From Apostichopus japonicus (Eukaryota > Echinodermata > Holothuroidea > Aspidochirotida > Stichopodidae): a stretch of DNA of 64,000 bases. Shown here one piece after another: positions 10,101 through 23,823 of this stretch. The notes under the pieces are model-generated. The model ran no database searches. It was not told where the DNA came from and worked only from the letters and a program-made list of their open reading frames with translations. The stretch is from positions 5,399,001-5,463,000 of the forward strand of contig NC_092570.1 of the NCBI RefSeq assembly GCF_037975245.1, given 5' to 3'. How positions within the stretch are numbered: the stretch's first letter is position 1; every line of letters begins with the position of its first letter. The position numbers and the translations under genes are program-made.

Positions 10101-13100
10101 TGAGGAGGGTATGACTTATGCATAAATTAAGTAGATGTTTTTACTCTTGTTCACAGTTTCTACCTTTACATACTGTACATTGTATGAAATCAAGCAGACG
10201 TATTTGACAAATTCTAGAACAAATTGTGAGCTCTGTTGTTCTCTTGAAACTTCCTCATTGAGTTACTTTTTTCTTTCAATGTAGGATGCAACATTTCTCT
10301 ATGGCCTCGGGATGGTGTACTTTCACTTCAGCGCATACCAGTGGTAAGTAAGATTCTTGCATCAATGTTTTGAAAGTTAATAATAAGTTCCGTGGGTTTG
10401 GATGTAATGTCTCGTTTCAAACCGAGCCACGTGATTTCAACGGTACGTGGAGACTCTTCAATTTGGGAAGAGATTTGTGAGGTAGTTACTATTTTTATGT
10501 GTACCCCCAAATTTAGTGAGTTATTAATGTTGATTCAAGGATAGAATGCACTGATGTACTGTGTACAAAGGTGATATAAATGAACTTATTTCATCTTTAA
10601 TCAGATGATGGCAAGTTTTGACACAGAGCTGCAGCTTTATTCATTGTGTTAGACTTTTCTGTGCATTCTCCTACAACGTTGTTATTATGTATTGAATTGA
10701 CCTCAGTTGTGTTGTAATCGACTGGATTGTAACAGGAGGTATAGAAAACAATATCTATTGCTTCAGTCTACCAAAATCACCCCTTGTATATACTAAGTAT
10801 GAAACTTCAATAGTTATGCCAAATTGTTGAATATTACCACACTGATCTCTCAGGAGAATTTTATGGGGGATCAGATCTGAAACTGATCTTCTGCTCAGGA
10901 CCTGCTTGTGGGTGGGAGATGGGGCCGGGGGGCGGGGGGAGAAGATCAGATGCCAAGCTTGAGATCACAAAACTCAATGTGAATGCTCTAGGGCTTGACA
11001 TGTCCTAAGATGACAACTGGCTGCTGCAAACTTATTGCTGAAATGATTTACTCGGCTATTTGTGTTCAACATATCTACTTCATAGTTTTGCAATAGTTTT
11101 GCAAATAGACATCTTTGATAATTCAATTGAGAATTTGAATCGAGCTTTGAAGCGTCACACCTTTAGAAGCATTCACAGCACTGACAGCTTCGATGTTGAA
11201 TATTTATACATTAACTTCTCACCACTCTGTCAACCATCACAAATTGCCTGAGAGTGAGATACTGAGACAGTTATATCAAGATAGATTAGGAAATTTAAAA
11301 AAAACCAGGTGTTGAAATGACCGTTGTAAGAGACTAGTAGAAACAATGAGGAGGGTAGTACACTGCAAGTAGTCGATCACCTAGTCGAAGCTTGTCAGAG
11401 ATCTCTAGACACAATAGAGAGAGAGAGTACAGAATGTGAGAGGAGACAGGTAAGTTCAGCCATGGTAATGTATAAAATAATGTAAATTATGTAAATATTG
11501 TGTTTGTTTCACATAACGGTTTTAAACAGTAAACTGGACCGTGTCAACTTTGATAAACAGTTGGTGGTGGAGAAGGAAGATTGATTCATTTGCTACAATT
11601 TGCTGATCTTGTTCAATGTTACCTCACCTCAGTTCCTTCAGAACCTTTCTTATGTGTCACTGCAACCATGGTACTCCCTCTAAACACTACCCCACCCCAT
11701 CATCTACCATGGTACTTCCCTCTGAACACTACCCCACCCCATCATCTTCCCTGTAAAAAGGTAGTGCTCAGAGGTTGAATCAGCTGTATCCTTCCTGCTT
11801 CCCTTAGTGATATACTGCCCTCTGTCAAAACTGATTGTGAGTTTACATGTTTTTTTTTATATCAGGTTGTAGATAGGAACTTTCATAGTTTGTAGAGTCA
11901 ATATTAAAGAATCTGAAAAGCTTTTTCTCGTTACAAATAGAAAGTACTTCTTTTTGGTTGAGATTTTAAAAGTAGTTAATAATAGTCTTCAAATAAAATT
12001 TACATTGGGTTCACTTGCAGTAATGTGATCCTTTCAATGAAGTTACATCTCGTAGTGGACTATGTATGTTACAGTTTAAATGTCAGAAACTGTGGCTGTC
12101 TCTCTTTCATCTCGGTTATCGTCATAGCGACCAAAGGCTGCTGTGGAGTTTGAGGCGAGCTGTAGGGAGGATACATTAAGTAGAATAGACATTTCTTAAC
12201 TTTCGTTTTCCAGAGCAGAAAGTGACATGCTTTTCTCAGTGAGACTTCTGTCATTAGTTACTGTTGTGGTCTCTTTCCTGTTCTCGATGAAAGTTCACAG
12301 TTCGTGACATTTGTACGTTGACAGTACACTGTATGTATGTATATATGTATGTGTGTATGTATCTATGTATGTATATTAGATCCTCCTGCAAGCAGGAACT
12401 TATGAAAAATCATTGGGATGGAGTTCATTCAATTTCAAAATTGAGTCGTTAGTTCGTCTTCCATCACATTTATAAGACCATTTGGTTTTCTACAGTGGTC
12501 ATCGTTTTCACCCGATAGTTTATAACGAAAACACCATTTAAGATGTTACTTTCTTGAAAATAATAGCAACTTGCAAATGTCCATTTTAGGAACCGACTTA
12601 AAACTGCCGATATTAGGTTAACTCATATGATTTGGCCGGCTAACATCTGTCTAAGAAAATCCTGTTTTGGATGATGCACTATTGAAACCGAATGTCAGGT
12701 TTCTGAGCAACTCACCTACTTATTGCTAAAATATCGGTGTAATCATCGACTACATCGGCGAAGGAAAGAGACCTTTTCACGATACTTACTTTTCCTGTTT
12801 ATACCTTTTGATGTGGTCTTCATGTAATCCCAACAAGCTAGTGTTCTGGCACTTCCCACTCTCCTATGGTCTAGTCACTTTTGTGTTAGTACCTACCAAC
12901 CCGCCATCCCCACCCCTATCCCCCCCCCCAAAACACTCCTAACTCTGATATTGAAAGAGTCTGTGTAGCTTTACTATATTGCTATCATATATTCTCCATT
13001 TACCCGGTATCTCACTGGTTTATTTCTTGTGGTGGTGGTGTGCTGTTAAGTTAATGACTTCTACTCATACTAAGTTCTCTAGTGTGGTCTATGAATACTG

Positions 13101-16100
13101 TAGTGAAGGTTCCTTGATGTACATAGTAGATATCATGGCTTGTTGCTACCGTTATATGACCTGTGTGGTTTGGCCCCCCTTCTGTTTATTGGTTTACCTG
13201 ACTGCTGCTTTAAAGGAGCTTAATTGCATTGTGAACAGCGGCGTTTCATCAAGTTAGTTGATGAGTATAACTGAAGTAGATATTTGCCTAAGTAGCTTTA
13301 TTACCATACCTGGCCCTCTAAAACAGAGGGGAAAGTGGATACACAATGCATCCCTTCAAAAAAGTGTTGTATTTTTTTGGTTGAGGAAAATAAAGATCTT
13401 TCACCCATTAGTCCTTGCTGTTGGCATTTAGCATATAATATAATATAATATTACTGCTTTATGGATGTTTAGCAAATCTGAGTATATTGTTAGTGAGGGG
13501 TATTATGGAAGGAGACATTATAAAACTACCACCAGACCAGTTCTGTCTGGTCTGGAAATAAGTAAACTACTTTTTCCTGAAAAAAAGTGTATTTTATGTT
13601 GAATTTGGTATAAAATCTGGTGATACCATACATCAACATTTAAAATAAAGCTCACAAATGTAAAACTTAATTTGTTACTGGAGTTCACCAAAACTGTACA
13701 GGAATGATAATGTCATTAGGCAATAATAATAATAATAAATGAGACTTATATAGCGCCAAATCAGTAGACAAAAGTCACTGCTCAAGGCGCTTTACAAAGA
13801 AAGCAAAATAATTAACAAAAGAACAAGTGAAAAAAATGGTTCTAAGATCTTCATTGTTAGCGTCATTGTTAGTGAAAAAAATGGTTCTAAGATCTTCATT
13901 GTTAGCATCTGTAGATACACAGATTCATCACACTGTAACCCTGTGTTAAATTAAAAATTAGCCACATACAAATTTTAAACCTTCTCTGCTGGCAAATCAC
14001 CAACATTAAGCATTGAAGATGATCCATGTTAATTTGTAACTTTTGCTTCCTTCCTTGACTTTTCAGAGAACTATTACTTCATTGGTTAATGCAGGAGGTT
14101 GGTGTTTCTATGGCAACATATCAAGCTCAGGAAATGCACTTTAGTCAAAAACTGTTTTGTCACTGTGGTTCATTAATGTCACTGTTACAGATGGTTAAAA
14201 TGCAGGAGTCATAGTGATTTTGAAACAGTTACGAACAGACCATGCATACTCTGCATATATATGTAGCAATCAATGCAGAGTGTACTATTTTACCCATAGG
14301 ACATAACGAATCTTAATAAGCTTTAACTCAAGACGAGGACATTTCCTTCCTCTTCCCCTCCCCCCTTTTGTCCTTTTGTTTTGGTCATACGTCAAGGAGA
14401 GCGATTAATTTCTGAAGTCGCCTTTTGGATTGTCCGGAAGTTGAACGATCTTAAGTATATATGGATAATTGCTGTGATGTATGATGTTATGTCTGAAGTT
14501 AAAAATTATGACCTTCCTCGGTTGCCGTGATAACATGAAGGGAATTCTTAAGGGAGGCGTAATATGGGGTGGGAATGAGGACACTCAAAGGAAATGCTAC
14601 TTGATGTCAGTTCATGCCTCGTGTACCTTTGCATCGACTAGCAAACATACAAACATAGACTGCTACCTTCTGACTCTGACTGGGTATTAAATGTAAACGA
14701 CGAGCCCCACGGAGAATTAATATAAGACAAAGCCGATAAACCTCTCGAGCGACTCCTCTCTTCATCCTATTCAAAATTGGTGTTTCGAAAACCCACATGA
14801 AATTTAAAAAAAAGGAAAAAAAAGGAGTAAAAACAAAGAGTTAAGCTGATGCAATGATTGAAAATGGAAACAACAAATACTTTTCCATTTTTGGGAGAAC
14901 TTTTCTTTTCTGAACAGTGACAATGTTGAGTTTCTAATTTGAGCAATATGCACATTTTAATTTCATAACAACTTTTGTAGGGAAAGACTGAAAGCTTTCA
15001 TCTCAAGTTCAGGTTGGTGTGTGTATGTGTTTGTCTGTGACACATGCTTTGGTCTGCGATAACTCAACATTGGAGTGATGGATATTTAAATTACCTGTTA
15101 TATGTATTAATGTGAAGTTTGCCCTACTTTTTTTGGAACTGACCTTATCAATAATGAGGTTATAGGTCAAACGTAAAAATCTTAAAATTGCAATAACTCC
15201 GCAACCTTAAGTCAGATTGTAGCCAAACTTGGTAAACACTCGTTGGTTAATAACTGGTACATGTAGGCCTAAGATTTTTTTGGGCCATTTGAGCCCCCAA
15301 ACTTCCTGGACCATATTTCAGCTGGGTGGGCCCAAATTTTATTTCCACCTCTAAAGCATGTTGGGACACATTCTTTGGGCCCAAATTTGTTTTGCTGAAT
15401 ATTTGTGGGACCATTTGAGCAATTTGCAATAACTCTACAACCTTAACTCAAATTGTATCAAAATGTGGAATGCAGCTGTTGGTTAATAGCTGGTACATGT
15501 GGGCTTAAATATTATGATATTGTGTGATGACATATAAAACTTTAATATTCCACTAAGTAAGGAACAGTAGTGCCTGTTGGGCTCTTGTTTCTTCTAAAAG
15601 AAACGTAGTACCTGTTGGGCTCTTGTTCTAAAAGTTTTCATGTTAGATAAAATATGTATGAACTTTGTGCTGGTCTTGCAAATTGTTAGCAATAAATTTT
15701 TCCCTGCATGGAACCAATCTGTTTCTTATTTCCTTCCTTACAAGGCGAAACAATGTCAGTACCCTGAAGATTCTGCATGTAGGAAATTTACAATGACCCC
15801 CTCCCCCCCACTCCCCATCCTGTCAGTCTCAAAAGTCTCATGTTCTCTCAACCTATGATACCTTTGTTAAACTCATGAGAAAGGTACATGGTGTGTTTTC
15901 ATTAAATATTAAGTTTAAATATATAAATCTCACGTATAAATTTTTGATTTGTTAATGGCTATCCATTCAAGCCATGTTAAGCCACTGTCTATTATGTTAA
16001 CATTTTGCAGAAAGCTTTGGTAAACTTTTGAAATTGTCTGTAATGTTTCATATCCATGTGAATTACAAAACAAGTATCCTACTTTAAGACCCCATACCAA

Positions 16101-19100
16101 AAGAGACTGGTTAAATCTGAAAGTAACTAAAGAAAATTTCTTGTGGGAAAAAAAGCCTCCAGAAACCCCGGAGAGAGCAAAATAAAGTAAAATAATAAAA
16201 AAAGAGAGAACAATTTAATTCAAAGTTGCATAAATTTATAAAACTAATAAACTTAGGTGTGCACACCCAGCCTGTAGTTGTAATCGAAAGAAACAAGAAC
16301 CGTGTCAGTACCCTCAGTGTTATGAGGCTGACTAAAATATCTTAGGTTTTATTCTCGTTTGTCAATATATTGTCGATATAATGTGAACTCCATAGCTTTT
16401 ATTTAGGTGGATAAATTGACGGTCGATAGTTTGCACATAGTTTAACTCAGATCCAGACATTATCACTAACAGTGTTAGTTCCTTTGGTTTGTCTGGAATG
16501 ACCTTTGACATCATAGCTGTATATGATACACACACCGGTTCCGTAAACGTTTCCGTTGGGTTGCCATCTCAGCACGGTCGTTGATGTTGAGACAGAAGAA
16601 AGTGGCCGTTTAATTTAAAGCCATGCAAGTCAAATGTTTTCTATTGAATCTCGTTTCTCTCCTGAGTAGCTGAGGTTAATCGGTCCTTTTTATGGACTAT
16701 ATAACTTGTCCAGCCACTTTGATCGATGTTTCGATTGTTAAAGGTTTAAAGGGGGTCATTCGACTGATTATTAAATTAAAATTAATTTAAAAGTGGTATC
16801 AAAAGTTATAAAACTTGGACATATAGTAGCTGTGTTGAATAATCTACTGTACAACATACCAACATTAGTGTTGCCCTTTAAGCTACTGTACAGTTAATCA
16901 TAGTCCGTTGTAAAATGTGTTATTATTCTCAGATGAGTGCTAATAGTTTTATGTGTATAGCTGCATAGAGACTTACCATAGGTGTCAGTCTCGCAATGCT
17001 GAATAATAAAGACCAATTTATAACTCGTGCCTACAATTTGTATAGCAGTATAGTCAAGATTTATACATGTTGTTTGTAATAATCAGGAAAAAAAAACAAC
17101 AAGAAGGAATTCTGTTTTGTATATATTACAATAACTGTTGTATGTGTACATCTTTGCACATTTGTAACGATTTTGTCATATGGCGTAGCATTATGCTATG
17201 CTGTGCAATATTTTACTAATACTGACATAATTTTGAAAAGGCGCCTGAACTTTTGCACAATCCATGGGTTAGCCATTCGTTGGTAACAGATCTATGTCGT
17301 ATACCAGTGAAATTCAAACGGCAAATTCTTAGAGATTTAATGCCTAGAGGGAAAGGTACTGCTGTAGCAATCGGTTATGGAACAAATCTACCACGTAAAC
17401 CATTGATCATTGGATGAAAATGGCAATGATGGCAAACCCAAAAAGGCAAAACAGCATCGGTTAGTCATGTTTTTGTGGGTAATACAGAATGTTTTAAAGA
17501 AAGCAGGAGAAAGACACCGATAGCAATAGCAATCTGAGCAAATGTTGCCGTTTGGTTTATCCAGTCTCTCTGTACCAGATGAACATTTTCCGTAGGCATT
17601 TAAGCACAGAAACATTCACAGGTAAAATGCATCATAAATGTACACTTTATATTAAGTCTGTAGTATACTTTGAACACAAAATTTGGTTCAATTCTGGTTG
17701 CATGGAAAGGCAATGACATGGTTGGAAGCAGATAGTTCTAGTCCCCTTACATCTCACTATATTACGCCGATATTGTTAAGCCAATTTTCACTCCCTTTAA
17801 TACATGTATGGCGGGCGCTTCCCTCTCGTCTTGACTATTCAGACTTCTTCTATCAATAATTTCACAGGAAAAAGGGTTAATGTTGATCTTTGTGAACTTT
17901 GTAAATATTTTTTTTTTTTTTTCTTACGTGTGCGTCCAAGGTCCTTTAATTAATCAGGTGTGAATGGTTAAAGAGCTGTGAAAATGTTTTCAGCAAACCT
18001 TGTTTCATCTCTTGAATTATATCCAATGATTTGTTGTTCCCGGTGGACTCAAACAATTTATTAGGGCTTGTGCTGTCGACTGTCGTGCATATTTGTCCTT
18101 TTAATGTTGCTCTCCAAAATATGCTGAAATTCATAGAGGGCGCTGTCTTATTGGTCCCTAGGTTCGCAAAACTTGAGAAGCTGTGCTGTTTGATTGCCAA
18201 TCATAAACGGTACCACAAGTTTGATCACTAGTAGTACAATTTCTTTTGTAATTATAGAAGAACTTTTGAAAGCACCTTAGTCTGCGTTTTCTAAAGCACA
18301 GTTTTTCCCTGAGTGATATTAAATGCACAAGTGGAACCATAGATTTGTCAATCAACCAGGACGTCCGTCTGCAAGTTCATCAGGCGCGTTCGCAGCTTGT
18401 GAGCGCTTTCACAAGATCTTGTTTCTCTATTACAGAGATCGTTAAACTGCAGATTATGCACATTAGGACCATATGCTGTAAATGTATGGGAGTGAAAATT
18501 GGCTACACAGTATTGGCGTAATATAGTGAGATGTAAAGGACTGGAACTATCTGCTTCCAACCATGTCATTGTCTTTCCATGCAACCAGAATTGAACCAAA
18601 TTTTGTGTTCAAAGTATACTACAGACTTAATATGCCTTCTACATTTATGATAGTTCCCTGTGTTAATATGTCGTAGAGCTCCATTGTGTCCTGACATTGC
18701 AAACACATACACATAATCTGGAACCCTCGTTCATGAGCAACCTAACAGCAGGACTTCACACTACAAGACCTCAATGGGCAAAGATGCATAGTATGTATGA
18801 AACCAATATAGATTCAATCTGAAAGGTGAACTCATTTGCATCATCAAAGTTGTCAAAGTTAATATTTCGTAAACCATTTTTTGTTTGTCTGAAAATGGAG
18901 AAGTGATTTATTTATAGAGTTTCAACAGAAGCCAGCCTTTGTGTGGTGGTGTAGGTCGTCTGTACAGAATGTGTGTTAATATCTTAGCTTGCACAATGAT
19001 GTCTGTAAGTTCCCCTTCGGTTCGTTGATCACGGAACTATTGTGGATGTAATTATAACACTTCTTCTGACCCAGTTAGGAGATGTGTTGTTCTCTATCCA

Positions 19101-22100
19101 CCCTAGAAGAATCGGTTGGAAATCCCCTCTGTACAGTGAGCAAACGATGTGAAAATCACGCAAATTAGGTTCGGAGAGATTTAGAATAGGGACACGATGA
19201 TTGCATTTACAAGTTAGCAAGTATACAGTAGCAAGTATAGTATGGAGAGCTGGCCTAGAATTTCAAAATTTAACCCATTTGTTAAAAAAAATGCCAGTAT
19301 AAAAGGAGGATAAAACTGTCTAAAATCATATTCCCACAGTGTGTATACTACTTGACTTAATATGAAAAGCACAAATTTCCTCTGTCATTTTACTGCAGGC
19401 AAACAGTGAACTCCACTTGCATATTAGCCAGTAAATTGCTGGAATTTTGAGGTCTAGCGAGGAGATTTTACAACTATCACTCCATAAAAGCTTAAACTGC
19501 GATATGATGTAATATTCATATCAGATAAGCCACTTGTGTCATACAGTGTTACTGATTTCAACATTTGGTTTCCCTCTGCAACATCTAAACAGAAGTCTTG
19601 TGGACTTTGTCAGTCAATTTTAGTCGAAATTTAGTCAACTATGGGTTCCACGAGATGGTTAAAATTGTTTTGCATCCGGTGAAAGTTATGTAGCGAGATT
19701 CGGCAATTCATTCAGCTAACAATTGTTGTAAAATTTCAAATGTGAAATTGTCAAAAGAATAAAGAACAGAAAAACACAAGCCACTGATGCTGTCATTTCA
19801 AAATGAGCCGACTATTAACAACTTTGTTTACAACGGGAATCTGATATGAGAGATATATGAGAATGAACCAGTGCAGAGTTCACAAGATACCAATGGGAAA
19901 TGAAAAACCGATTTGGCTGCTTGAAAAGCTAAAGATGATGCCAGGTACGATTTGACATCTCAGCCAAACGTCATATGGGAAGGGGACACCACTTGGCCCT
20001 GACACCTCCTCTCCCCCCCCCCACACCCCCTTGTTAGCTATGAATTTGGTACTCAGTCCAAGAATTTTGGTCTTTCCCCACTGTTGTCAAGTAAAAATTT
20101 GACTTAAATGTTTATCTTAAGATCTTAGCACTTCCTCATGATTAGTGTCATAAGTGGAGTGTTAGCTCAGTGGTTAACGACGGTGCCTTTCAATCATATG
20201 GTCCCAAGTTCGAGTCACTCCAAGATTAATGTATGTCGTCCATTTACAGAGTTGTAGACAATTGACAATTCATAATCAAGGACGTTAAATATGAATCTAA
20301 GAGACTGACTTCGGTCAGCTTGCAGCTTTGATAAGCGATGGCTTCTTTGCGAGTTCTTGCTTGCAGGAAGATCTAAATTACATACGTACATACATACATA
20401 CATTCATACATCATAAACCTTCATGTTTACTGGTGTTTTTGTGTTTTTACGAACACAAAAGGGTCATGTAAAGGTCTTTGAGTGCAGAGGTCGTTGCCTC
20501 ATCTATGCCACCTTTACCTGCCGTTTGGGTGGTTGTGGTTCCTGTGGTTCAATGACATAAGTTTGGTCTTTTGCAGAGCTTGAACTGAGGCCAAACCTCT
20601 GGATTTAAGATGAGTTGAAGTTATTTCCCCAACTGATTGATTAGTATATTGGCCAGTTCATCATTTTTGGCAAATCATTGAGTAAACAATGTTCTTGGAA
20701 AACCAGATGTACCATAGGAAAACAAAACAAGTGCATTTTGGTTTTTTTGCAAAGACATAGTGATTCATTTCTGTGGAAAAGTTATATTTGAACTTTTCGA
20801 ATGAAATCTGTGCGTCAAAAACCGATGTCAAACTACCTCAACATCTCGATGTATTTATACACACTCTCAAAAGTATTACTGTTGTTAGTATAGGGATCAT
20901 CACATCATCTGTGCTCACAGAAATTCTTTCCATCTCTATTCTTAACATTTGATATGCACCCACCCCAAAAATCACTGAGATAGAGAGTAGGATTATTTCT
21001 GTTGACTGATGCCTACTGTATGTGTGATCTGATAACTGGATTTGTTGTAAAACAATACCAGAAATACCGATTAGTCTGTCAGAAAAAGAACTTGACATTT
21101 CTTAATTTAGAATTTTCATGCTATATGATGCAAATTCTTTTCGTGGTTCAGGGAGCTTACATATAGTAATACCCGACAATGACGTGAAATTTTTGCTGTC
21201 AATGAATCCTACAATAAATGAGCACGAGTGTTTTGTGGGATATTAAAAGCAGTAGATGCTTTAAATAGAAATGAAAAAATATATATTTTCTATTTCTGAA
21301 ATAGCTTGAGAAATGTTCTTACTTGCAAAAGGCTTATTTCGGAATCTTGGATATAGTCTTCTCTGTGGTTCTTAAATTACTTCTTGTTCCTATTATTACA
21401 TTTGAATAAGCCTGTCTCTTAAAAAGAAAGAGGGAAAAAAATGGAAATATAAAAGTATATGATTTTCTAGCCATGATGAGAGTAGTCTCCAAGAACTTAA
21501 AAAAAATAAAAAAATGCGACGACATTTGACGTAGAATATGACTTTGTCCGAGTTTCCCCAGATGGAAAAAAAAATCATTCTACATCAGTTTTAATGGAGA
21601 TACATGCCCCCCCCCCCCCCCCATGTTAATATGTGCAAGTCAAGATTTTGAAAGTGACTACCTGTTGAGATCGGCCGTCCTTTGGGACCGGTTTTTCATC
21701 CAGCTTGGATGGATGTAAATGAGAGAAAGGTTCTAGTCGGGGGGGGGGGGGGGCTGGGGGGTTAATTACTCCTTTTGTGCAATTATGAACTGCCTCTTGT
21801 CTCGGAAGGTTTCACACTGGGTTATGGAACAAGATGGTACACTCAGCGTCTGAAAATGTAGCATGTGCACTGGAAGTACCTGTCAGACGTTGACCATGCC
21901 AGGATGCTCGTTCTCTGTTAATGTGCTTTTAAAAGGTCCTCCCTTTTAAGCCTCCAAACTTTGAGCATGCCTCAAAACTATTACAAATTGTTTCAAAAGT
22001 GTCAGTCTGAAAGTTGTTAATTGTTTTATGATGATTTTTTGATTATTGTCATCTTTAATGAGGGTAGTCTTGCTCAGTGCAGAAGCACTGCTAAATGCAG

Positions 22101-23772
22101 ACATATATATTGAGAAAATATAATGAGAAAATTTTTATTGTACGTTGTGAACGTCTCGAGGAGAGGAAATGCCGTTTGAAGAATATATCTAGATGTGAAA
22201 ATGTCTCTTCAAAGTTGAACGGGGAGTGTTCCACTTTTCTCTGATTTTCTAGCATATTTGAGTGGATTACAGTTGGCATTTAATCTGTAGTGCTAATCAA
22301 TATATGTACTTTGAAGCTGAAACGAATTGAGTATTTGAACAAACAGCAATGCCAACCCAGCAATCTGTTTTCCCTTCTCGTTGTTTGAAGGAGAGGAAAA
22401 AGAGAGGTAAAATGGTTTCACTTGAAAAAGCTCCATTTTATTTCTTCCTTCTTTGGTTTGGTTGGTGAGTGGTATGCTTAAATATTTAATCTCCCTGATT
22501 CAGTGCTTGTACCCCTGGTGTGTATTGAGTAATTAAAGCACCCTGTTGGAATGTGTAAAAATGAAAAGTAAAAAAAAAAAAAAAAAAATCCAGTATAAAG
22601 CACTTCCCCACCACTTTCGTTTTTACAGTGCTCTGTATAGACCGAACACCGCTGTGAGTAACTCCTAAAATATTCTTCTTCATTACATATTGATGGTGAC
22701 TTTATATGGGATGAGAAATTTGATCTTTTTTTGTGTAATCTTTTTCACTTTTTTCTTATTCTTGCAAAAGATGAGATTGATATTGCAGGTTAATAGCAGA
22801 ACTATTTATTTTTTTTATGATCTTTTTTTTATTGAGAATTTGTCTAATGGTATGTTCTACAATGTACTAGTTCTGGGTTTCATTTCATTTATTTCTAGTA
22901 TCGCACAATGTACACATGTCTGGAACAAAGCATCAAATAACCTGTTAGGATGCACAAGATACATTCATTTTGACAGGAAGTGACTATAATACCTTTGTAG
23001 GCGTGTCAAGTAGGCCACTCCCTTAAATCTAAACATAAACAGGTACATATTTATAAACAAACAAACAGACAAACAGTACCAAGAAAAAGAAAGAGCAATG
23101 CTGCTGCAAAGTAGGAAGGGGGGGGGGGGGATGTGGATTTAGTCAGTAAACCCTAAGCATCAAATAACCTGTTAGGATGCACAAGATACATTCATTTTGA
23201 CAGGAAGTGACTATAATACCTTTGTAGGCGTGTCTAGTAGGCCACTCCCTTAAATGTAAACATAAACAGGTACATATTTATAAACAAACAAACAGACAAA
23301 CAGTACCAAGAAAAAGAAAGAGCAATGCTGCTGCAAAGTAGGAAAGGGGGGGATGTGGATTTAGTCAGTAAACCCTAAGATAGTTTAAAATTGATTTTTG
23401 TGAAACATTTAAATCTTTTTGAAGATGACAGGCTTCTGTGTTTAGAGATAAGGAAAAAGTGACTTGAGCTACATATATCTGGACATGTAAATCGCATAAT
23501 CACAATTTCTACCTGGCCTTGTGGCGTGCTTGGATTGGTTGGCCTGTAGAATCATATATGGTGATGTATTAGAAGGAGTTACATCATGGGAGCTCATAGG
23601 CGCCTGCTATATCCTTGGTAGCTTTCAGTATCCTATTGTTTGTGTTGTCACCTAGGGGGAGGGGATGGGGAGGGGGAATTTTCAGAGTACCAAGCTTGTA
23701 TTACATGAAAGGGTTGACTTAGACATGACTATTTTTATTGCTGTATAATGTATACACAATAGTATGTAATCA

Positions 23773-23823
<51 letters not shown>

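Larger units (their letters stand above)
7136..10284 (+). other. KDM6A intron with repeats
   Basis: A 3.15 kb GT-AG intron (GTGAGT...TGTAG). It holds at least five repeat A copies, a dispersed direct duplication (8916-9098 and 9534-9710) and G/C homopolymers (for example about 7502-7514). A long ORF at 9656-10063 runs through a repeat A copy and is judged fortuitous. Confidence 0.8.

Noticed and set aside
20157-20222. Functional tRNA gene
   Set aside because: The anticodon stem does not pair, and SINE body and tail follow.
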